A DNA stretch of 64,000 nucleotides from Bacteroidales bacterium UBA6377 (GTDB taxonomy: Bacteria; Bacteroidota; Bacteroidia; Bacteroidales; UBA932): positions 202,917 through 266,916 of the forward strand of contig DJQV01000023.1 in the NCBI GenBank assembly GCA_002438805.1. The letters run 5' to 3'. Numbering within the stretch: position 1 is the stretch's first letter; every line of letters starts with the position of its first letter. The notes beneath the pieces are model-generated. The model searched no databases. It saw nothing but the letters and a program-made list of their open reading frames with translations, and was not told the origin of the DNA. Made by a program: the position numbers and the translations under genes. Below, piece after piece: positions 42,980 to 52,105 of the stretch.

Positions 42980-44508
42980 TGAGGCTCCGTACAATATCAG
43001 CCATATCAGTCGCGCTCCTGCTTTCTGCATGGGGCGCGACTGCCGGTATTCCGCAGACCCGCGCGCAGGAGGTTGTGGATGCCGTGGTCTCCAGACCTCC
43101 GCTCGCCTCCTCGGCTGTAGGCGTGTTCGCCATGAGCATGGACGGGGACACTCTGGCCCTCCACAATGCGCGGGTCAAGTTCGTCCCGGCCTCAAACATG
43201 AAGCTCATCACCACCGGGCTTGCCCTGGTCAGCCTTGGAGAAAATTTCCGTTACGAGACCTCTCTCGGCTACGACGGCATCATCGTGGACGGAGTCCTGA
43301 AGGGAGACCTGTACATCATCGGGGGCGGAGATCCGACCACCGGTTCCAAGGCTCAGTGCGCGGAGCCCGTGGATGCCCTGTTCGCCTCATGGCTCAAAAT
43401 TCTCCGCACGGCGGGCATAAGTTCCATTGACGGCTCGGTGATAGGCGATCCGCGTTACTTGAGCGCCGTCACCCCCGAGGGGATGGGATGGACTTATGAT
43501 GACCTGGGTACCAATTACGGAGCAGGGCCCACCGGGCTCAACTTTTTCGAGAACGCCCAAAACTTTTCCATAAAACCGGGCACGGCGCCGGGGCAGAAAC
43601 CCGACATCCAGCCCCGTTACCCCGAGACTCCGTGGATGACTTTTGTCAACCACGCCACCACCGGAGCGCCACGCAGCCGCAACTCTGTGTATTATATCAA
43701 CACGCACCTCTCCCCGTGCGGCGAGTTTGCCGGGAGTTTCCCTGTGGACAGGAAGGGTTACACGCTTGAATGCTCCAACCGCTTCGGAGCCTATACCTGT
43801 GCGCACTACTTCTGCAAATACCTGAGAACCAATGGAGTGTCGGTGTCCGAAGGCCCCGCTGACATAAGCCCCTCCGGGCATGTGCGCCAGACTCCCGGGA
43901 TGTTGGAGGAAGGTGGCAGGGCATCTGATGCCGGTTCCATCACGAAGATCGGAAGCACCGGTTCCGCTGCTCTGAAATCGATAGCCCGTGAGACGAACTG
44001 CGAGAGTGACAACTTCTTTGCGGAGACCCTTCTCAAGACCCTCTCGGTGAAGAGAGGCGGGAGTGCGGATTACGATTCCTGCATCCTTGCGGCCGAGTCG
44101 GCCCTCGCTTCGCTTGGACTCAACCCCGCCTCGGGCTGCCGCATCTTCGACGGCAGCGGGCTGTCCCGCAAAAACTACGTCTCTCCATCGTTCTTCGTCA
44201 ATTTCCTGACCGCCATGGCGCGCAGTTCCGTCAGCGGGGCATATCTTGCCTCTCTTCCGCAGCCTGGAGGAAAAGGGACCCTTGAATACAAGTTCCATTC
44301 GCGTGATGCCGCGTTCCGCAGCCGCATCCGGATGAAGAGCGGCTCGATGAACGGAATACTCTGCTACAGCGGCTATATCCTGCCTGCGGACGGGGATCTG
44401 TCGCATGCCGTGGTCTTTTCGATACTGACCAACAACTGCACCGCCTCCTCATGGGCAGTAAGTCCTCAGATTGACAAGATAATCGAGGCTCTTGCCGCAG
44501 AGAATTGA
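42979..44508 (+). CDS. dacB: D-alanyl-D-alanine carboxypeptidase/endopeptidase (PBP4, S13)
   Basis: 509 residues with a signal peptide (about 1-24). The three active-site motifs are SNMK at 72-75, SDN at 343-345 and KSG at 453-455; the long stretch between the first two is the extra domain set typical of S13 enzymes. PBP4 trims D-Ala and cuts cross-links in the periplasm. Its ATG overlaps the stop of the small helical protein gene. Confidence 0.95.
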   Translation: MRLRTISAISVALLLSAWGATAGIPQTRAQEVVDAVVSRPPLASSAVGVFAMSMDGDTLALHNARVKFVPASNMKLITTGLALVSLGENFRYETSLGYDGIIVDGVLKGDLYIIGGGDPTTGSKAQCAEPVDALFASWLKILRTAGISSIDGSVIGDPRYLSAVTPEGMGWTYDDLGTNYGAGPTGLNFFENAQNFSIKPGTAPGQKPDIQPRYPETPWMTFVNHATTGAPRSRNSVYYINTHLSPCGEFAGSFPVDRKGYTLECSNRFGAYTCAHYFCKYLRTNGVSVSEGPADISPSGHVRQTPGMLEEGGRASDAGSITKIGSTGSAALKSIARETNCESDNFFAETLLKTLSVKRGGSADYDSCILAAESALASLGLNPASGCRIFDGSGLSRKNYVSPSFFVNFLTAMARSSVSGAYLASLPQPGGKGTLEYKFHSRDAAFRSRIRMKSGSMNGILCYSGYILPADGDLSHAVVFSILTNNCTASSWAVSPQIDKIIEALAAEN

Positions 44509-44519
44509 CATATTATTTC

Positions 44520-44527
44520 TATTTTTG
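44520..44527 (+). promoter_or_regulatory. -7 box for the SurA-like/OstA-like operon
   Basis: TATTTTTG, ending five bases before the ATG at 44533. Confidence 0.55.
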
Positions 44528-44532
44528 CATTT

Positions 44533-45384
44533 ATGCGGAAATTATCGTCATCTCTGCTGCTTGCGTTGACCGTGCTGTGCTCCTGTACGGCCGTCTCTTC
44601 CATCGTGCACGATGATGAGGTGGTGGCCAAGGTGGGCAAGGACAAACTGTACCGCTCGGAACTTCAAAGATTTATTCCGGCATCTTCGACCCCCAAGGAC
44701 AGTGCGGCCCTGGCGGCCAGGTACATCAATTCCTGGGCTATGGACCGGCTTTATGTCAAGGTGGCCGAGGAGCAGCTCTCCAAGTCGGAGATCGACGTGT
44801 CGGAAGAGCTTGAGGCCTATCGGCTGTCCCTTGTCAAATACCGCTACGAGCAGCGCTATATCAGCGACCGTCTGGACACCCTCGTCACGGATGCGCAGAT
44901 CTCTGACTACTACCTGTCCCATCAGGACGATTTCGTCCTCCAGCGCCCTGTGCTCAAGGTGCGCTTCGTGGATGTCATGAAGGATTCTCCGAACAAGGAC
45001 CATGTCCTGAAGATGCTTTCGTCGGACGAATACGACGAGTTCCACAGGGCCGACTCTATCACCGTGTCTTCCGCGCTCAGGTATTTCGACAATTCCGACG
45101 TCTGGATGGATGCGCGTGATCTGGCCTCGGAGTTCGGGGTGGACTATTCGGAGATGCTTTCAGCAATGAAGGACAAGATGATAAAGATAGAGCCCGAGGG
45201 GAGAGGCGATCTGCTTGCCGCATACGTCTGTGACATACAGCGCAGCGGGGTGGCGCCCCTTGAATTCTGTACGCAGCAGATCCGGGACATTATCCTGAGT
45301 GCAAGAAAGCACGCCCTGGTCAAAGGTTTGGAACGGGACTTGCTTGAGACGGCACTCGAAAACAGACAATTCGTAATTTATTGA
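44533..45384 (+). CDS. SurA-like lipoprotein without a PPIase domain
   Basis: 283 residues. The signal peptide ends in the lipobox LCSC, placing the lipidated Cys at 18. A SurA_N-like helical region follows (VVAKVGKDKLYRSELQRFIP, then long helices to about 140), but no parvulin signature is visible. In this phylum a series of such genes often stands before a SurA homologue, as here: the surA-like gene starts three bases after the stop. It probably assists outer-membrane protein folding; that role is inferred from context. Confidence 0.75.
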   Translation: MRKLSSSLLLALTVLCSCTAVSSIVHDDEVVAKVGKDKLYRSELQRFIPASSTPKDSAALAARYINSWAMDRLYVKVAEEQLSKSEIDVSEELEAYRLSLVKYRYEQRYISDRLDTLVTDAQISDYYLSHQDDFVLQRPVLKVRFVDVMKDSPNKDHVLKMLSSDEYDEFHRADSITVSSALRYFDNSDVWMDARDLASEFGVDYSEMLSAMKDKMIKIEPEGRGDLLAAYVCDIQRSGVAPLEFCTQQIRDIILSARKHALVKGLERDLLETALENRQFVIY

Positions 45385-45387
45385 CAG

Positions 45388-46764
45388 ATGAACATATTGA
45401 AATCAGCAGTCTTTGCGGCCCTGCTCAGCGTTTGCGCCGTGGCCCAGGCCCAGAAATACCAGGGAGTCGTGGACAAATCAGTGGCCGTGGTCGGCAATGA
45501 GATGATTTCCCTTTCTGATCTTGAGTCCCAGGTTCAGATGATGCGTGCCCAGGGTTACGGGTCCGACAAGAATATCCGCTGCGAAATCCTCGAGAACATG
45601 ATGGAGTCGAAGCTTTATCTGATGCAGGCCCGGATTGACTCGCTCACGGTGGATTCCGAGATGGTGTCCGCCGAACTCAGCCAGAGGCTGGATCAGGTGC
45701 GGTCCGCTCTCGGAGGTGATGAGGAAGTGGAGGCCTATTTCAACAAGCCTCTCTACAAGCTCCGTCAGGAGTGGCAGCAGCAGATCGAGCAGCAGAGCCT
45801 TACCCAGAAAGAGCAGCAGGAGATAGCTCAGGGCATCGCGGAGATTACTCCGTACGATGTGAAGCAGTATCTGGACACCGCGGACGTGTCTTCGCTTCCG
45901 CAGGTGCCGACCAAATACCAGATGAGCCAGATCTGCATATATCCTGACAGGGAGGCGGCAGCCCTTGCGGTCAAGGAGAGGCTTCTCTCCATCCGGGAGC
46001 GCATCATCAACGGAGAGAAGTTCGCCACCCTAGCCCGCCTCTACTCCGAAGACACCCAGAGCGCCCGCAAGGGAGGCGAGCTCGGGATGGTGTCCAAGTC
46101 CATATTCTGGCCGGCATTTTCAGATGCCGCAATGGCTCTCAAGCCGGGCGTGATTTCCCAGATAGTGGAGACCCCGGACGGTTTCCATCTTATTGAAGTC
46201 CTTGAGAAAAAGGGGGATATGTTCAATGCGCGCCATATCCTCATCCGCCCGAAATATACGCTTGAAGACCAGGAGAAGGCATTCAGCCGCCTCGACAGCA
46301 TCCGCACCGCCATTGTCAAGGACAGCGTCATGACTTTCGAGCTTGCAGCCCGCTTCTACTCCGAAGACCCGGCCACCCGCACCAACGGAGGCCTGATGGC
46401 TGATCCCAATACAGGTTCGTCCTATTTCGATATAGATGAACTCAAGCCGCAGGACTACGAGGCGATCAAAGACCTCAAGCCGGGTGAGATTTCCGAGCCG
46501 GTGGCCTCTCTTGACAACGAAGGGCGCAACGGAAACGTGGTCTACAAGATCATCAGGCTCGACAAGATCATCCCGGCCCATACCGCCAATTTCGAGAACG
46601 ATTACACGGAGCTTCTCGCCCAGGTGAGGAACCGGCGTCAGATGGAGGCTCTCAACAAATTCATCGATGACAAGATAGCGAGTACATACATAGTCATAGA
46701 CCCGATGTTCTCCGACTGTGACTTCACCCGCAAAGAATGGGATCAGAAAATCAGAAAAGACTGA
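45388..46764 (+). CDS. SurA-like periplasmic peptidylprolyl isomerase/chaperone
   Basis: 458 residues with a signal peptide (MNILKSAVFAALLSVCAVAQAQ), an N-terminal chaperone region (VDKSVAVVGNEMISLSDLESQ) and two parvulin domains in tandem: about 175-275 (FATLARLYSEDTQSARKGGELG) and about 280-390 (FNARHILIRPKYTL with AARFYSEDPATRTNGG). The layout equals that of SurA, which escorts outer-membrane proteins to the BAM complex. The OstA-like gene starts inside its last 28 bases. Confidence 0.93.
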   Translation: MNILKSAVFAALLSVCAVAQAQKYQGVVDKSVAVVGNEMISLSDLESQVQMMRAQGYGSDKNIRCEILENMMESKLYLMQARIDSLTVDSEMVSAELSQRLDQVRSALGGDEEVEAYFNKPLYKLRQEWQQQIEQQSLTQKEQQEIAQGIAEITPYDVKQYLDTADVSSLPQVPTKYQMSQICIYPDREAAALAVKERLLSIRERIINGEKFATLARLYSEDTQSARKGGELGMVSKSIFWPAFSDAAMALKPGVISQIVETPDGFHLIEVLEKKGDMFNARHILIRPKYTLEDQEKAFSRLDSIRTAIVKDSVMTFELAARFYSEDPATRTNGGLMADPNTGSSYFDIDELKPQDYEAIKDLKPGEISEPVASLDNEGRNGNVVYKIIRLDKIIPAHTANFENDYTELLAQVRNRRQMEALNKFIDDKIASTYIVIDPMFSDCDFTRKEWDQKIRKD

Positions 46765-49250
46765 TTTCAGTTGCCTTGACGCTGCTTTCAGCGGCTCTCT
46801 CTCTGCCGGCCCAGTCACAGGGTGAGCAGAGAGATTCTCTGTTGCGCCTGATCAGCGCGAGTTACATCGAGCAGGCCGAGCAGGGAGAAGACTTTGTCCG
46901 CAAAGCTGTCGATGCCACTTTCCTGCACAACGGCACATATCTTATCGCAGACAGCTCCGTGTGGAGCCAGAGCACCAACATAATCAACTGCATGGGCCAT
47001 GTGCGCCTGCTCCAAGGAGACACCGAACTCACCAGCGACAAGCTGGATTACCTCGTGGATGAAGACCTTGCGCAGTTCCGCGGGGCCCTTGTCCAGCTTC
47101 GTGACAAGCAGGACAACATGCTGCGCACCAGGATTCTTGACTACAACACCAAGGACAGTGTGGCCGTATTCCGCGGCGGCGCGTCGATGCGCAGCTCTGA
47201 CGGGCAGATAATCGAGAGCGACGAGGGCCATTATTTCAACGCCCGCAATCTCTTCTCTTTCGAGGGCAGTGTCAACATGTACACTGATTCCGTCTTTGTC
47301 AGGGCGGACTCGCTCCACTACCTGTCTGATATCAACAAGGCCGAATTCGTGTCCCCCATCGACTTCTGGAAAGACGACAACATGCTCTCCGCCGGCGGAG
47401 GCTGGTACAGCAGGCCCGACAACATCTTCTTTTTTAGGGGGGATGTGCGCGGACTGACCCGGGACCAGGAGAGCTGGAGCGACACGCTCTTTTTCTACCG
47501 CGGCACCAACGACGTGCTGATGCTCGGGCATGTGCAGGTACAGGACAGCACGCGCAGCACTGCCGCCGTATCGGACTACCTTTTCTATAAGGATACCCTT
47601 TCCAAGGTGACGCTCCATGACAACGCCGCCGTAGCCCTGTGGTCCGAAGATAAGGAGGGCCAGATAGATACGACATATTTTGGGGCGGATACGCTGGTCT
47701 ACAACACGGTGCGCCGCTGCGACATCCCGCAGGCCGAGATCACCGCTGCCGCAGAACGTCTCAAGACCATCAACGGCGACCCGGTGGCGGAGTTCCGCCG
47801 GAGGGCCGCCGAGCAGGCCGCCAGGGAAAAGGAAGAGGCCGCCAAGAAAAATGCGTCGGGCCAGATGCCGATGAACCCCCAGTCAGGAGGCCTCGCCAAA
47901 GCGTCGGGGAGCCTGTCCGCTGCCCCGGAAGCAGAACCGGACAAGTCCGGGAGCGCTCCGCAACTTGATTCGTCAGCCATTTCGGGCGGCCTTGCCCAGC
48001 GTGACACGCTTGCCGCTGCGGACAGTCTGGCTGTTGCTGCGGACAGTCTGGCCTCCATACCGCCGCCGGACACCTCGCGTGTGGGTTTTCTCGCAGGACT
48101 TAGCAATGTCAGGGTGTTCCGCGCGGATATCCAGGTTCGCTGCGATTCTCTCCAGTTCAGCGAACTTGATTCCATAGCCCGTTTCTACAAGGACCCGATG
48201 ATATGGAATGAGGGCCGCAGGCAGTACAGTTCCGATAGCCTGTTCGTGCTTGTCAAAAGTCAAGGTGTGGACAGGGCGAGCCTGATGTCAAATGCATTCA
48301 TTGCGGTGGATGAGGACAGCCTGCACTTCGACCAGATCAGGAGTTCCGAGGTCATGGCGTATTTTGACAAGGACACCCAGCTGCGCCGCTTCGATGCTCT
48401 CGGAGGGGTGACGGCTCTCTTCTACCTCAAAGAAAACGAGACTCTTGCCACTGTCAACAAAGTCGAGGCCCGTATGCTTTCGGCCACCCTCAAGGACGGG
48501 GATGTGGACAGGATTTATTACTACGACAGCCCGAAAAACGATGCCTACCCTCTGGCGCAACTCTCCGAGGTGGACCGGAGTCTGAAGGGTTTTATATGGA
48601 AACCGGAACTCAGGCCGCGCGGGAAAGGCGACATCACCGATCTTTCTCTCAGGCGTTCGCAGCGCTCTGCCCTGAGCGCCCGTCCGCGCACCACATTCCC
48701 CCATACCGAAGTCTACTATCCGGGCTACATGTCCGGGGTCTATGCTGCGATAGACTCCATCCGCCAGCGCCGTAACTCCCCGAGTACGGACGGCTTGCAG
48801 GTGGCGGATTCCGCGGGATTTGCCGCCCCCGCCGATTCTGTCGCTGTCCTTGACTCCATCCCGCCCGCGCCGAAGGACAGTGTCGAGGTGACAGACACCC
48901 TCTCTGTCCCGGAGGCTGTGGAGGAGCAGTATATGAGCAAGGCCGAACTCCGCCGTGCCATGCGCAAGGCAAGAAGGGATGCGCGCTGGGCTGAACTTGA
49001 CGCCCGGGATGCCGCCCGCAAGGCCGCCAGGGAGAAGAAACGCGAAGAGAAGCGCCTCAAGCGCGAAGCGCGCCGTGCCGCCCGCATAGCCAGGGAGGAG
49101 GCCAAGGACGCGGCCCTGCTGCAGAAATATATAGAGTATTACGAAAAAAAGAAAGAAAGAGATGAAAGAAAACAAAAACCTGACCCTGCCCGAGAACGCA
49201 CATCGGGAGCTGAAACCGGGGGAAGTGTACAAACCCCTGCTGAGTCCTGA
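46737..49250 (+). CDS. OstA-like (LptA/LptD N-terminal domain) envelope protein
   Basis: 837 residues with a signal peptide (about 1-26). Residues from about 55 carry the repeated beta-jellyroll pattern of OstA domains (GHVRLLQGDTELTSDKLDYLVDEDLAQF, FFRGDVRGLTRDQESWSDTLFFY), known from LPS transport. A low-complexity Ala/Ser/Asp linker (about 340-440, with a repeated AADSLAVAADSL segment) splits two OstA-like regions, and the last 130 residues are extremely Arg/Lys/Glu-rich. This is not full-length LptD, since no barrel is present. It overlaps the SurA-like gene by 28 bases and the OPT gene by 89. Confidence 0.85.
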   Translation: MGSENQKRLISVALTLLSAALSLPAQSQGEQRDSLLRLISASYIEQAEQGEDFVRKAVDATFLHNGTYLIADSSVWSQSTNIINCMGHVRLLQGDTELTSDKLDYLVDEDLAQFRGALVQLRDKQDNMLRTRILDYNTKDSVAVFRGGASMRSSDGQIIESDEGHYFNARNLFSFEGSVNMYTDSVFVRADSLHYLSDINKAEFVSPIDFWKDDNMLSAGGGWYSRPDNIFFFRGDVRGLTRDQESWSDTLFFYRGTNDVLMLGHVQVQDSTRSTAAVSDYLFYKDTLSKVTLHDNAAVALWSEDKEGQIDTTYFGADTLVYNTVRRCDIPQAEITAAAERLKTINGDPVAEFRRRAAEQAAREKEEAAKKNASGQMPMNPQSGGLAKASGSLSAAPEAEPDKSGSAPQLDSSAISGGLAQRDTLAAADSLAVAADSLASIPPPDTSRVGFLAGLSNVRVFRADIQVRCDSLQFSELDSIARFYKDPMIWNEGRRQYSSDSLFVLVKSQGVDRASLMSNAFIAVDEDSLHFDQIRSSEVMAYFDKDTQLRRFDALGGVTALFYLKENETLATVNKVEARMLSATLKDGDVDRIYYYDSPKNDAYPLAQLSEVDRSLKGFIWKPELRPRGKGDITDLSLRRSQRSALSARPRTTFPHTEVYYPGYMSGVYAAIDSIRQRRNSPSTDGLQVADSAGFAAPADSVAVLDSIPPAPKDSVEVTDTLSVPEAVEEQYMSKAELRRAMRKARRDARWAELDARDAARKAAREKKREEKRLKREARRAARIAREEAKDAALLQKYIEYYEKKKERDERKQKPDPARERTSGAETGGSVQTPAES

Positions 49251-51159
49251 CGAAAAACCACTCGAAGTCACTCCGTACTCGGTGACCATGGGACTGCTGA
49301 TGACGGTGCTTTTCTCCGCTGCGGCAGCTTTCCTCGGCCTCAAGGTCGGACAGGTCTTCGAGGCGGCGATCCCTATCGCCATCATCGCGGTCGGTATGAC
49401 CGGGGCTCTCGGAAAGAAGGGCGGCCTCGGGCAGAATGTCATCATCCAGAGCATCGGCGCATGCTCCGGAGTGGTCGTGGCCGGCGCTGTCTTCACTCTC
49501 CCGGCCATATATATCCTTGGACTTGACGTCAATTTCTTCCAGATGTTCCTCAGCTCGATGCTCGGAGGTTTTCTCGGGATTCTTTTCCTAATACCTTTCC
49601 GCAAGTATTTCGTCAAGGAGATGCACGGGAAATATCCTTTCCCTGAAGCCACCGCTACCGCACAGGTGCTTGTCAGCGGGGAGAGCGGGGGCAGTAGCGC
49701 CAAGACTCTTCTTGCGGCCGGTCTGGTGGGCGGCCTTTACGACTTCGTGGTCGCCACTTTCGGGGCTTGGGCCGAGACTCTCAGCACTACGGTCATGCAT
49801 TGGGGACAGGTGGTTGCCGACAAGGCCAAGGTGGTCCTCAAGCTCAACACCGGCGCGGCCGTCCTGGGTCTGGGCTACATCGTAGGGCTCAAGTACGCGT
49901 TCATAATATGCTGCGGCTCTTTCCTGGTGTGGCTGGTGATAATCCCTCTGATGAACCTTGTCTGGGGAGGGCAGGTCATTGACCTCATGGGCACCGGTAT
50001 CGCCTCCACAATCTCTGACATGTCTGCCGATCAGATATTCAAGGAGTACGCCCGCCATATCGGCATAGGCGGTATCGCCACGGCCGGCATTATCGGCATC
50101 ATCAAGAGCGCCGGTGTCATCAAAAGTGCTGTCGGGCTTGCCGCGGGCGAGTTCCGTCGCAAGGACGGGGCGGCTTCTGCGGCCAAGGTGGAGCGCACGC
50201 AGGAGGATATTCCGATGAAGACTGTGGTGTGGGGCATCGCGATAGCTCTTCTTGCTGTATTCTGTTTCTTCGCCCTCGGCGGAGTGGTCAATAATGTATG
50301 GCAGGCTCTTGTGGGGCTGGTGATAGTGGCGGTGATTTCATTCCTCTTCACCACAGTGGCGGCCAACGCCATCGCCATAGTCGGCACCAACCCTGTCAGC
50401 GGAATGACCATCATGACATTGATAATCACGGCCCTCGTGCTTGTCGTCGTGGGGCTTAAGGGCAATGCCGGCATGGTCGCCGCGATGATCATCGGCGGCG
50501 TGGTGTGCACTGCGCTTTCGACTGCCGGGGGACTCATCACCGACTTCAAGATCGGTTATTGGATCGGAACCACCCCGCGCAAGCAGGAGACCTGGAAGTT
50601 TGTCGGCGTAGCTGTGGCGGCCGCCACAGTGGGCGGTGTCATGCTCATACTCAACAAGACCTACGGCTTCACCGGGGAGGGAGCGCTCGTCGCGCCTCAG
50701 GCCAACGCCATGGCCGCGGTCATCCAGCCCATGATGAACGGAGGCAATGCCCCTTGGTTGCTTTACGGCATCGGTGCGGCGATTGCCATACTTCTCACCG
50801 TGTTCAAGGTGCCTGCCCTGGCTTTCTGTCTCGGCATGTTCATCCCTATCGATCTCAACCTCCCGTTGCTCCTCGGCGGCGCCATCTCATGGTTTGTCAG
50901 CTCGCGCAGCAAGGACAAGGCCGTCAACGCCGCCCGTCAGGAGAAGGGCACGCTCATCGCCAGCGGCTTCATCGCAGGCGGAGCGCTTATGGGTGTGGTG
51001 TCGGCTGTGCTGAAATTTGCAAAGGTCGATTGGTATCTCTATGGCTGGAACACTCCTGGCGCGTCAGGAGCTTCCGGTGCCGAGATGGTCGCTATCGTCC
51101 CTCTCATCGCCATCTGCGCCTATATGATCCTTGCCACGCTCCGCGGGAGCAAGAAATAG
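49162..51159 (+). CDS. OPT family oligopeptide transporter
   Basis: 665 residues with about 14-16 membrane spans. Family landmarks are LKVGQVFEAAIPIAIIAVGMTGALGKK, NVIIQSIGACSGVVVAGAVFTLPA, and KYPFPEATATAQVLVSGE. Bacterial OPT members import peptides or metal-peptide complexes driven by protons. The start MKENKNLTLPENAHRELKPGE fits other Bacteroidales OPT proteins, so the 89-base overlap with the OstA-like gene appears real; the next ATG (49288) would cut into the first membrane helix. Confidence 0.93.
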   Translation: MKENKNLTLPENAHRELKPGEVYKPLLSPDEKPLEVTPYSVTMGLLMTVLFSAAAAFLGLKVGQVFEAAIPIAIIAVGMTGALGKKGGLGQNVIIQSIGACSGVVVAGAVFTLPAIYILGLDVNFFQMFLSSMLGGFLGILFLIPFRKYFVKEMHGKYPFPEATATAQVLVSGESGGSSAKTLLAAGLVGGLYDFVVATFGAWAETLSTTVMHWGQVVADKAKVVLKLNTGAAVLGLGYIVGLKYAFIICCGSFLVWLVIIPLMNLVWGGQVIDLMGTGIASTISDMSADQIFKEYARHIGIGGIATAGIIGIIKSAGVIKSAVGLAAGEFRRKDGAASAAKVERTQEDIPMKTVVWGIAIALLAVFCFFALGGVVNNVWQALVGLVIVAVISFLFTTVAANAIAIVGTNPVSGMTIMTLIITALVLVVVGLKGNAGMVAAMIIGGVVCTALSTAGGLITDFKIGYWIGTTPRKQETWKFVGVAVAAATVGGVMLILNKTYGFTGEGALVAPQANAMAAVIQPMMNGGNAPWLLYGIGAAIAILLTVFKVPALAFCLGMFIPIDLNLPLLLGGAISWFVSSRSKDKAVNAARQEKGTLIASGFIAGGALMGVVSAVLKFAKVDWYLYGWNTPGASGASGAEMVAIVPLIAICAYMILATLRGSKK

Positions 51160-51319
51160 CGGTGGCTGCCTGCGGCGGGGGAGGGGCGGAGGCGTCGAAA
51201 TGTCTGCACCGTTACAACATTTGAGATTCTGAACCTCGACACAGCAATCCGGGTAGCATTTATACGACAAGGGCGAGACCGTAAGGTCCCGCCCTGTCTT
51301 GTAGTGGTGGCTGCCGCCG
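51160..51319. other. Spacer between convergent genes with one stable hairpin
   Basis: GGGCGAGACC (51271-51280), loop GTAA, GGTCCCGCCC (51285-51294) forms a stem with one A/C mismatch. There is no T run on the plus strand. It could stop or protect the 3' ends of the OPT and barrel transcripts from both sides. Confidence 0.45.
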
Positions 51320-52087
51320 TCAGAACTTGAATCCCAGTTTGATGGTCGGTGAGGCGAAGCCGCTGAAGTCGTGGCAGTCGGCGCTGTAGGCCGCCAGCCC
51401 TTCCTGAGGGCGGATTGTCGTCACGCTGTAGCCATACTGGAACGGGTTGAACTCGATGCCGATGAACATTCCCGGGAGGAAATAGTAGTCGGCTCCGGCG
51501 TTGAGCATGCCCTTGACGGTGTAGCGTTCCCCGAGGGATTTGCCGAGGGACTCGACCTCATCATAGAAGATCTGGTTGAGCCCGTGGGCGAATCCTGCGT
51601 GGATGCCCGCGTGGAACCGGAGGTTCTTGAGCGAAGGATGCGTGAAGTATCTGTCCGCTCCGAGCAGTACGCTGTATCTGAGGGTCGAGGCCTCTCCTAC
51701 TGCCCTGTAGGACGGGATGGACCCGTCTCCGGGCTTGGAACTTTCATCGAAGGTTCCGGGCCTTTCGCTGTATCCGGGGTTGTAGCTGTAGCCGATCCCG
51801 CCGCCGAAGCGCAGGGCCCAGTCGTCGGTGAAGAACCAGCTTCCCTCAAGCCCCACATTGAGCCTGCTGTCAAGCCAGCTTGAGGACGAGGCGCCGAGTT
51901 CGTACCGGGATGCCCCGGTGTCGGTCTCGGCATTCTGTCCCACGAAGCTGTCATAGCCCACTGTCGCGCTGACGAGGATGTCGCCCTTGACAGGACCGAA
52001 GTCCGCCTGCGTGCAATGGTGCTCCTGCGCTGCGGCTGACAGGCTCAACGAGAGGATACAGATTGTTGCTGTAAGTCTCTTGATCAT
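51320..52087 (-). CDS. Outer-membrane beta-barrel protein of unknown function
   Basis: 255 residues with a signal peptide (MIKRLTATICILSLSLSAAAQ) and alternating beta strands rich in Gly/Tyr/Phe (FTDDWALRFGGGIGYSYNPGY, RFHAGIHAGFAHGLNQIFYDE, FLPGMFIGIEFNPFQYGYS), ending in SPTIKLGFKF, an aromatic-terminated last strand as expected for BAM substrates. It probably forms an 8-10-stranded barrel. It is 18 bases downstream of the coiled-coil lipoprotein gene, so the two are likely made together and may interact. Confidence 0.8.
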   Translation of the reverse strand: MIKRLTATICILSLSLSAAAQEHHCTQADFGPVKGDILVSATVGYDSFVGQNAETDTGASRYELGASSSSWLDSRLNVGLEGSWFFTDDWALRFGGGIGYSYNPGYSERPGTFDESSKPGDGSIPSYRAVGEASTLRYSVLLGADRYFTHPSLKNLRFHAGIHAGFAHGLNQIFYDEVESLGKSLGERYTVKGMLNAGADYYFLPGMFIGIEFNPFQYGYSVTTIRPQEGLAAYSADCHDFSGFASPTIKLGFKF

Positions 52088-52105
52088 AGTTTCATATTTA
52101 AAATG

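Noticed and set aside
43387..44406. 339-codon open frame antisense to dacB
   Set aside because: dacB has all three PBP motifs; the antisense frame has a composition typical of shadow frames and no start context.
48288..49703. 471-codon open frame antisense to the OstA-like and OPT genes
   Set aside because: It spans two well-supported genes on the other strand, has no family resemblance and is the usual mirror of GC-biased codons.
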